This document shows, one piece after another, positions 21,850 through 30,345 of a stretch of DNA of 38,578 nt. The stretch is from Chitinophagaceae bacterium. GTDB taxonomy: Bacteria > Bacteroidota > Bacteroidia > Chitinophagales > Chitinophagaceae. The position numbers and the translations under genes are program-made. The notes under the pieces were generated by a model. It saw only the letters and a list, made by a program, of their open reading frames with translations. It made no database searches and was not told the DNA's origin. Each line of letters begins with the position of its first letter. Position 1 is the stretch's first letter. Location of the stretch: NCBI GenBank assembly GCA_947379895.1, contig CANCPA010000016.1, positions 1-38,578 of the forward strand, in the 5' to 3' direction.

Positions 21850-23190
21850 ATGTTTAAAAAAATATTGATTGCCAATCGTGGTGAAATTGCCCTACGTGTT
21901 ATTAGGACTTGTAGAGAAATGGGAATAAAAACGGTGGCTGTTTACAGTACTGCTGATAAAGATAGTTTGCATGTACGATTTGCCGATGAAGCTGTCTGTA
22001 TTGGTAAACCTGCTAGTTCCGAATCTTATCTCAACATTCCTCATATCATGGCTGCAGCAGAAATTACCAATGCTGATGCAATTCATCCAGGATATGGGTT
22101 CTTGGCAGAAAATAGTAAGTTTTCACAGATATGTGCAGATCATAACATTAAGTTCATTGGGCCAACACCTGATATGATTAATGCAATGGGAGATAAAATT
22201 ACTGCTAAAGAAACAATGATAAAAGCAGGTGTTCCTGTTGTTCCCGGAAGCGGTGGTTTACTCGAAAGTGTAGAAGAAGCTATTGAATTAGCTAAGAATA
22301 AAGTTGGCTATCCAGTAATTTTAAAAGCAACTGCAGGTGGTGGCGGAAAGGGAATGAGGGTTGTATGGAAAGAAGAAGAAATGGAAAAAGCCTTTAATAC
22401 TGCAAAGATTGAGGCAGCAGCTTCTTTCAAGAATGACGGTATTTATATGGAGAAATTTGTTGAAGAACCCCGTCACATTGAAATTCAAATTGCAGGCGAT
22501 CAATATGGCACTGTATGTCATTTGAGCGAAAGAGACTGTTCTATTCAACGTCGACATCAAAAATTGGTGGAAGAAAGCCCCTCACCTTTCATGACTCCGG
22601 AATTACGTAAGGCAATGGGCGAAGCAGCAATTAAGGCAGCTAGTGCAATCAACTACGAAAGTGTTGGAACGATAGAATTCTTAGTAGATAAGCACCGCAA
22701 CTTCTATTTCATGGAAATGAATACTCGTATTCAGGTAGAACATTGTGTAACTGAAGAAGTTGTAAGCTTTGATTTAATTAAAGAACAGATAAAAATTGCT
22801 ATGGGGGAACGTATTTCTGGAAGGAATTATGAGCCTAAGATGCACGCCATAGAGTGCCGTATCAATGCAGAAGACCCTTATAATGACTTTCGTCCTTCAC
22901 CAGGTAAAATTACTACACTTCATACTCCAGGAGGGCATGGCGTTAGAGTAGACAGCCATGTTTATGTTGGATACGTTATTCCTCCATATTATGATAGTAT
23001 GATTGGGAAATTAATAACTGTTGCGCAAACACGTGAGGAGGCTATTGATGCAATGTACCGGGCTTTGAGTGAATATGTTATTGAAGGTGTTAAAACAACA
23101 ATTCCTTTTCATTTACAACTTATGAAAAACGAAGACTTTAGGAGTGGCAATTTCACTACTAAATTTTTAGAAAGTTTTGAAATGAAATAA
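21850..23190 (+). CDS. accC: Acetyl-CoA carboxylase, biotin carboxylase subunit
   Basis: This 446-residue ATP-grasp enzyme carboxylates the biotin on AccB with bicarbonate and ATP. The three domains are visible: N-terminal [20 protein letters not shown], the ATP-grasp core with the glycine-rich loop [12 protein letters not shown] (about 159-170) and [20 protein letters not shown], and the active-site segment [17 protein letters not shown] (about 293-309). The C-terminal domain runs to the end with [18 protein letters not shown]. Length is normal. It is the second gene of accBC and ends with a very strong hairpin. The carboxyltransferase subunits are not in the window. Confidence 0.97.
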   Translation: MFKKILIANRGEIALRVIRTCREMGIKTVAVYSTADKDSLHVRFADEAVCIGKPASSESYLNIPHIMAAAEITNADAIHPGYGFLAENSKFSQICADHNIKFIGPTPDMINAMGDKITAKETMIKAGVPVVPGSGGLLESVEEAIELAKNKVGYPVILKATAGGGGKGMRVVWKEEEMEKAFNTAKIEAAASFKNDGIYMEKFVEEPRHIEIQIAGDQYGTVCHLSERDCSIQRRHQKLVEESPSPFMTPELRKAMGEAAIKAASAINYESVGTIEFLVDKHRNFYFMEMNTRIQVEHCVTEEVVSFDLIKEQIKIAMGERISGRNYEPKMHAIECRINAEDPYNDFRPSPGKITTLHTPGGHGVRVDSHVYVGYVIPPYYDSMIGKLITVAQTREEAIDAMYRALSEYVIEGVKTTIPFHLQLMKNEDFRSGNFTTKFLESFEMK

Positions 23191-23205
23191 TCTTTTTTAA
23201 TTTAC

Positions 23206-23250
23206 AAATTGCAAAAGCCCACAGCTAATAACTGTGGGCTTTTGCAATTT
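23206..23250. terminator. Strong two-way terminator after accC
   Basis: A perfect 19-bp stem (AAATTGCAAAAGCCCACAG at 23206-23224 with its complement at 23232-23250) encloses a 7-base loop. AAAAGCCC/GGGCTTTT within the stem supplies a T-run on either strand. It starts 15 bases after the accC stop. Confidence 0.82.
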
Positions 23251-23372
23251 CGCTTCATCCAACTTTATTTTCATATAAAAGAAATAAATACACAGAACGG
23301 TGATAACAAGAGTTAATGCAATTTACACGTATGCAAACAAACAAATTAAACCTTAGAAATTATTATTTACTT

Positions 23373-23393
23373 CTTACAACGTACAGCTTGCTA
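23373..23393. repeat. Three heptamers overlapping a stop codon
   Basis: CTTACAA, CGTACAG and CTTGCTA are contiguous. The last contains the CTA that is the stop codon of the minus-strand gene ending at 23391. Too short to call on its own; reported because it uses the same unit type as the longer arrays. Confidence 0.35.
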
Positions 23394-24194
23394 ATGCAAT
23401 AATAGACCTGCTTTTATACCAATTGTGAAAGAAATACCAGGACTTTTTCCAATACGATCATTACAGTAATTAAAAGATGATGTTGTAGTATAATTATAAT
23501 ATGAAGTACTGTAATATTTTTTATTATCTATTCCATAGCCCAATCCAAAATACATATCAATTAGCCCCCTATTTTTTATTACCCATTGTTTTCCTAGTTC
23601 AATTTGTAAACTAGCAAATTGGGTCGTAGGACGAAGTAACTGATATTGTCTATTTCCTATATATGCAATCCTATTTTCATCATAAGCGCCAAAATATAAC
23701 ATTGGTCTAGCATATAATCCTTGCAAAAGGTGTACTGTACTATCGCCGCCAATTTCAAATAAAGGTAATTTGCTAAATTTATATCCAAATCCAAAAAACA
23801 AACCTAATTGACTCTTATTATGTTCTCCAGAGTGATTCATTGTATCGGAATACTCAAATCGATCATTATTACCAATCCCTATAATTCCCAATGATAATTC
23901 CATAGAATTCTCCGAAGTAGTAGCAACTTCATAAGTAATTTGAGTATACCCTCTAAACAAACCAAACAAATCAAGTTTTAGATCTCTCTTTGAATCTCTG
24001 AAATCTTTTGCAACTGAATTCGTTTGTCTTTGATTATTTAAAGAGTCTTCTAGTTGAATGGTTGTATCTCTACTTTCAAAAATGGAAATACAATTTGACT
24101 TATATAACGAAGCATTAAAAAGATTTAACTCATTAGCATTTGCCGCAATGACAATCACTAATGACAATAAAAATAATAGTTGTTGCTTTGTCAT
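23391..24194 (-). CDS. Exported beta-rich (outer-membrane type) protein of unknown function
   Basis: This 267-residue protein has a signal peptide (about 1-20, ending NANA). Residues 80-267 alternate Gly/aromatic-rich strands: MELSLGIIGIG, LGLFFGFGYKF, LYARPMLYFGAY, LQIELGKQWV, MYFGLGYGID, SFTIGIKAGL. These point to an outer-membrane beta-barrel similar in style to DUF3575-type proteins. The first 75 residues after the signal form an unconserved linker. The function is unknown. It lies 78 bases after the Lgt-like gene with no terminator in between, so co-transcription is possible. Confidence 0.65.
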   Translation of the reverse strand: MTKQQLLFLLSLVIVIAANANELNLFNASLYKSNCISIFESRDTTIQLEDSLNNQRQTNSVAKDFRDSKRDLKLDLFGLFRGYTQITYEVATTSENSMELSLGIIGIGNNDRFEYSDTMNHSGEHNKSQLGLFFGFGYKFSKLPLFEIGGDSTVHLLQGLYARPMLYFGAYDENRIAYIGNRQYQLLRPTTQFASLQIELGKQWVIKNRGLIDMYFGLGYGIDNKKYYSTSYYNYTTTSSFNYCNDRIGKSPGISFTIGIKAGLLLH

Positions 24195-24272
24195 TAAACC
24201 GATTTGATATAAGACTAAAATTTAAAAGAAAACGTTGCGTTAAAGTTAACCAAGAGCCGCATTTTTCCCATA

Positions 24273-25571
24273 TTATAAAACAGGAGCAAGAGTGTCATTT
24301 GCTTTTTTTCCCATTGTCACTTTAATCAATAAAAATAATCCTACAATTACTAGTGTCAACGAAATCAATTCTGCTTGTGTGGGCTGAAAAGGTAGACTTT
24401 CATATTTAGTATTTACCCGGATCTTTTCGATTGTAAATCTTTCAATACCATTAAAAATTAAGTATAATCCTGTTATTTGTCCTGCGACTTTCAATCTTTT
24501 CCTCAAAGAAAAAAGAATAATAAATAAGAGAGTACAGGCTACGGTTTCATATAATGCTGTAGGAAAAACCGGAATTGGCAACTGATTGCAATATTGGATT
24601 CCCTCACACCCCAAAATTCTTTTACCTTCACTAATCACATTATGAGGATAGTTATAGGCGAAAATCCAATTAGGTAAATGCCAAAAAGGTTCAAAGGAAA
24701 TATGTCGCACATTCTCTAAAGTCTGGAATTGACTAGTATAAAAATCCATATTATGACCAAGTGCCTTACTATAATCGGAGCCCGAAGCAGTAACCATTTG
24801 CCCTGTCGGTGACGATATAAAGTTACTATTCAATACCCCCCAATCACCATCCCCACTAACCTGACAGCCAATTCTTCCAATCGCATATCCAATCATAAGT
24901 GCAGGTGAAAAAGCATCTGCAAGATGAATGATTTTAATAGAATTTCTTCGGGCATAAAATGCAATTGCTAAACCCGCACATATTAGTCCTCCATAAAAAG
25001 TAAGTCCGCTAAATGAAATCAAAGCTTCAATTGGATCTTTAATAAATTCGTTCCAATTTTCAAAATTATGAAATATTTTAGCACCTGTAAACCCAAAAAT
25101 GGCTGCATAAATTACCATGTCCCCTACCCTATCATGTGGCCAAATTCGTATCACTCTTTGCTCAGGATTTGTCAACTTTTCCTTATTCTTTTCCCACCAT
25201 TTTAACCCAGAGAAAACAAGTCCAGTAACGAATCCAATAGGCAAATTCCCATTTATTGAAAGAATAAATGATTGAGGATCATTAAATACATCGCGCATAA
25301 CAAATGCACTTATTATCTTATATCCGAAAATAAAACCTACCATAAAATTGATAAGCAAATCTGATATAGAAGCAGGTGCACCTACCATAATTTTCTCTTC
25401 AGTATATGACAATAATCCTTGTTGTTGCTTGCGTCTTAATTCAATCGACACTACCCAAGCAGACACTAAAAAGCAAATGGCAACAAAGAATCCAAAAGTG
25501 TTTACAAGTTTAAGAAAATTCAATTCAACACCAAAGAAATCTTTGACTGCATAAAATAAATTTGGATACAT
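24273..25571 (-). CDS. Divergent prolipoprotein diacylglyceryl transferase (Lgt) family protein
   Basis: This 432-residue membrane protein has about eight helices and the Lgt signature region. It is much longer than classic Lgt (about 270-290), with a long cytoplasmic/loop insertion around 120-150 and another around 255-330. Lgt moves diacylglycerol from phosphatidylglycerol to the lipobox cysteine. The aligned motif is SGLTFYGGLI (188-197), where E. coli has FHGGLI, so the His103 position is Y193. The second is IGRIGCQVSGDGDWG (231-245), where E. coli has GRLGNFINGE, so Asn146 becomes C236, while the essential Arg is kept (R233). I recall this GRIGC form from other Bacteroidota. Whether it is the working Lgt or a paralogue is open. 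Confidence 0.78.
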   Translation of the reverse strand: MYPNLFYAVKDFFGVELNFLKLVNTFGFFVAICFLVSAWVVSIELRRKQQQGLLSYTEEKIMVGAPASISDLLINFMVGFIFGYKIISAFVMRDVFNDPQSFILSINGNLPIGFVTGLVFSGLKWWEKNKEKLTNPEQRVIRIWPHDRVGDMVIYAAIFGFTGAKIFHNFENWNEFIKDPIEALISFSGLTFYGGLICAGLAIAFYARRNSIKIIHLADAFSPALMIGYAIGRIGCQVSGDGDWGVLNSNFISSPTGQMVTASGSDYSKALGHNMDFYTSQFQTLENVRHISFEPFWHLPNWIFAYNYPHNVISEGKRILGCEGIQYCNQLPIPVFPTALYETVACTLLFIILFSLRKRLKVAGQITGLYLIFNGIERFTIEKIRVNTKYESLPFQPTQAELISLTLVIVGLFLLIKVTMGKKANDTLAPVL

Positions 25572-25670
25572 ATCTGATAAATTAGTTAGTTATTATTTTA
25601 TTATTCCCAAAGGGTGCAATGTTAATTAATAAAACATTAGTTAGTATCAGCAACTTTGTTATAATCATAC

Positions 25671-25700
25671 AAAAAAGCCCCACTTATAAAAGTGAGGCTT
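25671..25700 (-). terminator. Intrinsic terminator of the bacilliredoxin gene
   Basis: On the minus strand AAGCCTCACT and AGTGGGGCTT form a stem with one G-T pair, followed by TTTTTTG. It lies about 20 bases past the bacilliredoxin stop codon. Confidence 0.82.
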
Positions 25701-25720
25701 ATAATCATAGCTTCTATTAA

Positions 25721-26137
25721 TTAGTTGCAATGCCTATCAAATTCTGAAATAAGATATTGAGCAATAACTTGTGCAGGACGACCTTCTATTTGATGACGTT
25801 CTACCATGGTAACTAATGATCCATCCTTAAACAGTGCAATAGCAGGTGAAGATGGAGGATAAGGTAATAGATATTCTCTTACTTTTTTAACAGCATCAAC
25901 ATCAAATCCAGCAAAGCTTGTTACCAAATTATCAGGCAATTTAGATGCATTATTAATAGCCATCAAGACGCCTGGTCTACAAGCGCCTGCTGCACAACCA
26001 CAAACCGAATTTAATACAACTAAGGTAGTACCTTCTTGTTTTATAGCCTCAGTTACTAATTCTGCAGTATTAAGATCTTCAAATCCATGATCAGTCAACT
26101 CTGCCTTCATTGGCAATACTATTTCTGCTGGGTACAT
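25721..26137 (-). CDS. BrxA/BrxB family bacilliredoxin
   Basis: This 138-residue protein belongs to the YphP/YqiW family. Members remove mixed disulfides between proteins and bacillithiol, or act as thiol-disulfide isomerases. The active site is the CGC motif C46-G47-C48 in LNSVCGCAAGACRPG, with a further C53. Bacillithiol is known in some Bacteroidota, so the bacilliredoxin role is plausible; the genes for the thiol are not in this window. A thioredoxin-like fold is expected, with the family sequences MYPAEIVLPMKAELTDHGF and EGRPAQVIAQYLI at the two ends. It is divergent from hsp20 and has its own terminator. Confidence 0.9.
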   Translation of the reverse strand: MYPAEIVLPMKAELTDHGFEDLNTAELVTEAIKQEGTTLVVLNSVCGCAAGACRPGVLMAINNASKLPDNLVTSFAGFDVDAVKKVREYLLPYPPSSPAIALFKDGSLVTMVERHQIEGRPAQVIAQYLISEFDRHCN

Positions 26138-26367
26138 ATTTTCTTATTTTTAATTTGGTTGCAAAAATACAACAAACTACATCATTGAAATGCTTGTTAA
26201 AAAGCCATTTTGCCTTTTTTCGATTATCGTAACCGACAAATTGACGCTTCATTTGACCATAAAGAGACAAAATGTCTTTTAAATATTTAAATTAAGTGCA
26301 TTGGAACAGCATTTGTAAAATAGGTCTGCAGAAAACGATATTTAATTACATTTTAAAACTAAAAATT

Positions 26368-26799
26368 ATGACACTTGTAAAACATGGTTATCCAAGAGAC
26401 ATCAACTACTTGTTTGATGAAATTTTCAACAGCTTTCCTACCTCATGGGGTACAGACAATCACAAAGCAACTAACTATCCGAAAGTAAATATCCACGAAA
26501 CAAAGGATGCTTTCTTGTTAGAACTTAATGCGCCTGGATTGAACAAAGAGGACATTAAAGTAAATGCTGAAAATGGATTATTAACAATTAGCTTCGAGAA
26601 AAAAGAAGAAGTAGAAAATGAGAACGTTAAGACAATTAAAAGAGAATTCTCTTATAATAGTTTTTCACGTAGTTTTAGCTTAGATGACAAAATCGATTCA
26701 GAAGCCATTCAAGCTAAATACGAAAATGGAGTTTTAAAACTTAATCTTCCCAAAAAAGAAGATATAAAAACTGCTCCTAAGACAATTACAATTGGCTAA
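26368..26799 (+). CDS. Hsp20/alpha-crystallin family small heat-shock protein
   Basis: This 143-residue cytoplasmic chaperone holds unfolded proteins in an ATP-independent way. The alpha-crystallin domain runs from about 38 (PKVNIHETKDAFLLELNAPG) to about 130. The conserved GVLKLNLPK-type motif and the terminal KTITIG (an I-x-I tail) are present. The N-terminus MTLVKHGYPRDINYLFDEIFNSF is typical for Bacteroidota members. ATG 26368 is the start. An in-frame GTG 72 bases upstream is rejected because the extension shows no family resemblance. The leader near 26250-26285 contains GACAAATTGACGC, TTTGACC and an AAGAGACA/TGTCTTT inverted pair that may be a stress-control site. A clear terminator follows. 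Confidence 0.94.
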   Translation: MTLVKHGYPRDINYLFDEIFNSFPTSWGTDNHKATNYPKVNIHETKDAFLLELNAPGLNKEDIKVNAENGLLTISFEKKEEVENENVKTIKREFSYNSFSRSFSLDDKIDSEAIQAKYENGVLKLNLPKKEDIKTAPKTITIG

Positions 26800-26824
26800 T
26801 CACTGAATCAATTTAAACAAATTA

Positions 26825-26859
26825 GGCTGACTCAATTTACTGAGTCAGCCATTTTTTTT
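26825..26859 (+). terminator. Intrinsic terminator of hsp20
   Basis: GGCTGACTCA (26825-26834) and TGAGTCAGCC (26841-26850) form a perfect 10-bp stem with a 6-base loop, followed by ATTTTTTTT. Confidence 0.92.
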
Positions 26860-26914
26860 GGTTGATTAATTAGGCATCTATTATGAACAATGTTTAATTC
26901 CTGTTTGAACTTCA

Positions 26915-29140
26915 CTAGATAGTATTCAAAAAAGTAGGCGTCAATTCTGTATCATCATCTTTTGGCAATCCTTTTTTTATCATTGGAACTTCCACCGTTT
27001 TTTGATATTTGTTTTTCTGATTTGATGAATCTTCACTAATTCTTAATTCCTTTTTCTTTTGATCTAATTCACGTTGCTGCTCATCTAATTGCTCTTTCAG
27101 TTCTCTTTTCTTTTCTTCCATTTCCCTTTGCTTTTCCTCTATGTCTTGCCTTAGCTCATCAAGATGCTGCTTTTTCTCGTCAATACGTTGATCCCTTTCG
27201 TCATTACTCTCATTATCATTCGAATTTTTACCATTACCAATAACTTTCAACCCCTTAGGTGTCATTACATACTCCTTATTAGTTTCCCAATACATATCTT
27301 GATCATTATAATCATCATTTTCCCAATTCCAGTCATTACTTCCTGAACCAAAGTCTAAATGTGTTCTCCAACCTATTTTATCATCAATTTTAATTCTTTT
27401 ACCTATAGGGACTGCAATCGTAATTATCATTCGCTGATTTCTAAATTTATCGGTCGTATTAATTCTAATACCTTTATAAAATGATAAAACAGTATCCTTT
27501 TGAGTTATTGAATAGGTTATCTTATTAGCCAGATTATTGGCAATTTCTTTACTCCTTCCATTACTGATTTTTGTTACTGTTACTTGAAAACTATCATTTG
27601 GAGATTTAACAATTCGAACATCTGTATTTGGAACAAAAACAGTATCACTATCTATCCCTTCAAAAGGTTCAATTTTTAGCCAATGTAATCCTCTTCCTTT
27701 CCAACCATATCCACTCAATACAACATCAAGTTTATCTACTTTAGCATTTGTTAATTGAACCTTTTCTTCTATAGCATTGTTTCGATATTTAAAATCATTT
27801 CGCAACGCAACAAGTAAACTAATCAAACAAATTAATCCAATTACCCATAGTGAAAAAAATGTATAGCGAACTAGTGTACTATTTCTTTTTGCCTTTGTAA
27901 TACGCCTAACAACCCAAGTAATGATTCCAACAATTGGTATCCAGATACAAAGTAAGATACCGCACCATGCAATAACGGTTTCCCAACCATCAGAGAATAG
28001 ATAATTTAAAACAGGAGAAATCCCAATAAACACTACGCCTAGTCCAAATAGCCCCATTACAACAGAAAACAACAATACTGCTAATATAAAGTAGGCGAAA
28101 ATTTTAGCAATCAGAACAATCACCCCTCCTAATCCAGAACTACTTTTACGGGCAGCATATGACACTTCATCACCAAATTTCCGAGCTTTAGGAGCAAAAT
28201 CTCTTCCTAATTCTTCTGCTTTGCTTTTAATATCTTCTCCAAATTTTTCTGCTCTTCCTTTAAACCCCTCCATATCTGTTTGAATAGTGTTTTTAATACT
28301 GTTCAAATCAACTCGCTCACCTTTCATCTCTAGCTTATCTGCACTCGTAATCGCTTCGGGAAGTATTAACCAAAGAATAATATAAAGTATAGTAGCTCCT
28401 GGACTAAATGAAAGACTAATAAAATGAGGAAAACCAAACATATCCCAATTGTTCCAATGTGTAACAAAGGATAAAAAAGGAATTAAAAACAACAAGCGAA
28501 CTACCCATAAACTAATCCCTAAATAATGACTAAGTCCACTAGCAACACCACCCAAAATTTTATCATCCATATCCCTAAACAAACGTTTGCGAGGACTTCC
28601 AATCACTTGTGTTGCAGTGCTAGGAATTGTAACCCATAACACTAAATAAGGAATAAAAGAAATTCCGAATGCTACAACTGCTAATATCCTTATAACAAGA
28701 GGGTCAATACCAAAGTAATTGGCAATACCACTACAAACACCTCCCAAAACTTTGTTATTTTCATCCCTATATAAGCGATTTGAATAACCCGAAAATTGTT
28801 GTTGCTGATGTTGTTGTTGAGAAGACTTATGCTCCTTCTTAGAATTGCCTTCTAATTGAGCTTGAACTTTTCCTTCTTCATCATCAAAATCTTCAGGCCG
28901 TCCCATACTCTTAATGATGTCATTTACATCTTCCTCTGTAATACAGGTACTACCTTTTTTCAATATTTCAGCAAATAGTTCTGCAATACGACTTTCTATA
29001 TCATTAATAATTTCATCTTTTCCTTCTTCATCAGCAAAATAACCGCGAAGACTTATTATATATTGCTGTAGAATTTCATAAGCAAATTCTTCAATCGGAA
29101 CTACTCGTCCTTGAAAATTAATATTTATTACTTTTTTCAT
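26915..29140 (-). CDS. Double PspC-domain membrane protein with C-terminal coiled coil
   Basis: This 741-residue inner-membrane protein starts with a cytoplasmic part (VININFQGRVVPIEEFAYEI to about 85) and a Gln/His-rich linker (107-116). Two PspC domains follow at about 120-176 (NRLYRDENNKVLGGVCSGIA) and 186-264 (RKRLFRDMDDKILGGVASGL). An amphipathic stretch lies at 285-330, then three or more helices between 335 and 446. After a beta-rich region, a long Glu/Gln/Lys coiled coil fills about 655-715. PspC proteins sense or guard membrane stress in other bacteria; here the link is to the PadR regulator gene 18 bases upstream. Both are probably made from one promoter and repressed by PadR. Duplicated PspC domains plus coil are seen in other Bacteroidota. 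Confidence 0.85.
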   Translation of the reverse strand: MKKVININFQGRVVPIEEFAYEILQQYIISLRGYFADEEGKDEIINDIESRIAELFAEILKKGSTCITEEDVNDIIKSMGRPEDFDDEEGKVQAQLEGNSKKEHKSSQQQHQQQQFSGYSNRLYRDENNKVLGGVCSGIANYFGIDPLVIRILAVVAFGISFIPYLVLWVTIPSTATQVIGSPRKRLFRDMDDKILGGVASGLSHYLGISLWVVRLLFLIPFLSFVTHWNNWDMFGFPHFISLSFSPGATILYIILWLILPEAITSADKLEMKGERVDLNSIKNTIQTDMEGFKGRAEKFGEDIKSKAEELGRDFAPKARKFGDEVSYAARKSSSGLGGVIVLIAKIFAYFILAVLLFSVVMGLFGLGVVFIGISPVLNYLFSDGWETVIAWCGILLCIWIPIVGIITWVVRRITKAKRNSTLVRYTFFSLWVIGLICLISLLVALRNDFKYRNNAIEEKVQLTNAKVDKLDVVLSGYGWKGRGLHWLKIEPFEGIDSDTVFVPNTDVRIVKSPNDSFQVTVTKISNGRSKEIANNLANKITYSITQKDTVLSFYKGIRINTTDKFRNQRMIITIAVPIGKRIKIDDKIGWRTHLDFGSGSNDWNWENDDYNDQDMYWETNKEYVMTPKGLKVIGNGKNSNDNESNDERDQRIDEKKQHLDELRQDIEEKQREMEEKKRELKEQLDEQQRELDQKKKELRISEDSSNQKNKYQKTVEVPMIKKGLPKDDDTELTPTFLNTI

Positions 29141-29158
29141 TGTATAATTTTTTGTGGG

Positions 29159-29530
29159 TTAAAGTATTGTTGTTGTTGTTTCTTCTTCAGTAGTAAAAGT
29201 ATCATTTGTTTGTGTCAGTGCATGAACTGCGTCGGCTAATTCTTTCCAAGTACTTTCGAGTGATTGATAAAAATCCAGGCCCTCATCCGTCATCACAAAA
29301 TATTTCCTTGGTGGTCCACTATTACTCTCTACCCATCGATAACTAAGATAGCCTGCATTTTTTAATCTTGTAAGAAGAGGGTAAAGCGTTCCTTCTAAAA
29401 TGCTAAGATTGGCCGCCTTCATTTTATCTACAATGTCACTTGGGTAAACTTCCCCTTGACGAATTACAGATAAAATGCAAAATTCGAGTACGCCTTTTCG
29501 CATTTGGCTCTGTGTGTTTTGAATATCCAT
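29159..29530 (-). CDS. PadR family transcriptional regulator
   Basis: This 123-residue winged-helix repressor has the family core MRKGVLEFCILSVI, then GEVYPSDIVDKM, the wing helix LEGTLYPLLTRLKNAGYLSYRW and GPPRKYFVMTDEG. The C-terminal dimer helix (LDFYQSLESTWKELADAVHAL) is followed by a short Thr/Glu-rich tail. PadR proteins usually repress membrane-stress or efflux genes and release DNA when a ligand binds; the ligand here is unknown. It heads an operon with the PspC-domain gene and has a palindrome overlapping its own promoter, so negative autoregulation is likely. Confidence 0.92.
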   Translation of the reverse strand: MDIQNTQSQMRKGVLEFCILSVIRQGEVYPSDIVDKMKAANLSILEGTLYPLLTRLKNAGYLSYRWVESNSGPPRKYFVMTDEGLDFYQSLESTWKELADAVHALTQTNDTFTTEEETTTTIL

Positions 29531-29647
29531 TTTTATTCGTTTTTATGTTAATAATTTAAATTCATCGCTACTAATTAATTTTATAATACTTTCTTTTTCA
29601 ACATTGCTTGAATGAAAAAAAGTATCATTCTTTTTACTTGACAGGAC

Positions 29648-29688
29648 AAAGATATAGAGAAATTCAGTACTATGCAAAACAAAGTACC
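29648..29688 (-). promoter_or_regulatory. Promoter with overlapping PadR operator
   Basis: On the minus strand, TTTTG (29680-29676) is the -33 element and TATCTTTG (29655-29648) the -7 element, 20 bases apart. Overlapping the upstream part is a palindrome, GTACTATG at 29668-29675 and CAAAGTAC at 29681-29688, with one mismatch and a 5-base centre. That is the position and symmetry expected of a PadR dimer site. The start codon of padR is about 118 bases downstream. Confidence 0.62.
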
Positions 29689-30345
29689 TTTTTTTTTATG
29701 GTAATTGGCTAAGAACAGTTACATATAAACTACGTTAGCATTGATTTACAATAATTTAAATACATTTTAACCCAAAAACAACTTTCGATCCATTTGACAA
29801 ACGGTAAAATAGAATGACAATGTACATTACTCAAAATTCGATTTAAGTAATAATGTGATGATTTGCAGGAAACACTTGTTACTAAATATGGATAATGAAT
29901 AATATTGACTTAAATCGATTTGAATTTGCAAAAAGAAGATTTTTAAGCAGGTTAATTTGCTTTATTAACCATCAAGGACAGATATAGAAAATTGAAATCT
30001 AATTATATCATTTCTTTGGTAAAAAGACTAACATCACAAATCAGCAAAATTAATTTGTGATTCATCAAGTGGCTTCCAAGTTTATCGCTCAAAATAAATA
30101 CTTGTATTACTTATCAGACATTAATTAAAAAGAAGTTTCACAGATAGTATAAATTATAAAAAAAATTGACGGCATTTATTTACAAATTTTCTGAAAGTTG
30201 CCCAATAAAATCATTCTGAAAACTACTTATATAGTATTCAAGTTGAATTACAAAATTATATAGGGGCTATTTTAAATTGTAAATTGGTATTCTATACAGT
30301 AGGATATGTTTTATCAGGCTAGCTCTTATGTATTTAGAACTTTTA
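29689..30345. other. Gene-free region upstream of the PadR promoter
   Basis: This is most of the 815-base spacer 29531-30345. I see no ORF of convincing codon pattern, no strong hairpin and no member of the heptamer arrays. It is uniformly AT-rich. Confidence 0.5.

Noticed and set aside
26296-26367. GTG-start extension of Hsp20
   Set aside because: The added 24 residues lack similarity to small heat-shock proteins, while MTLVKHGYPR at 26368 is a usual start.
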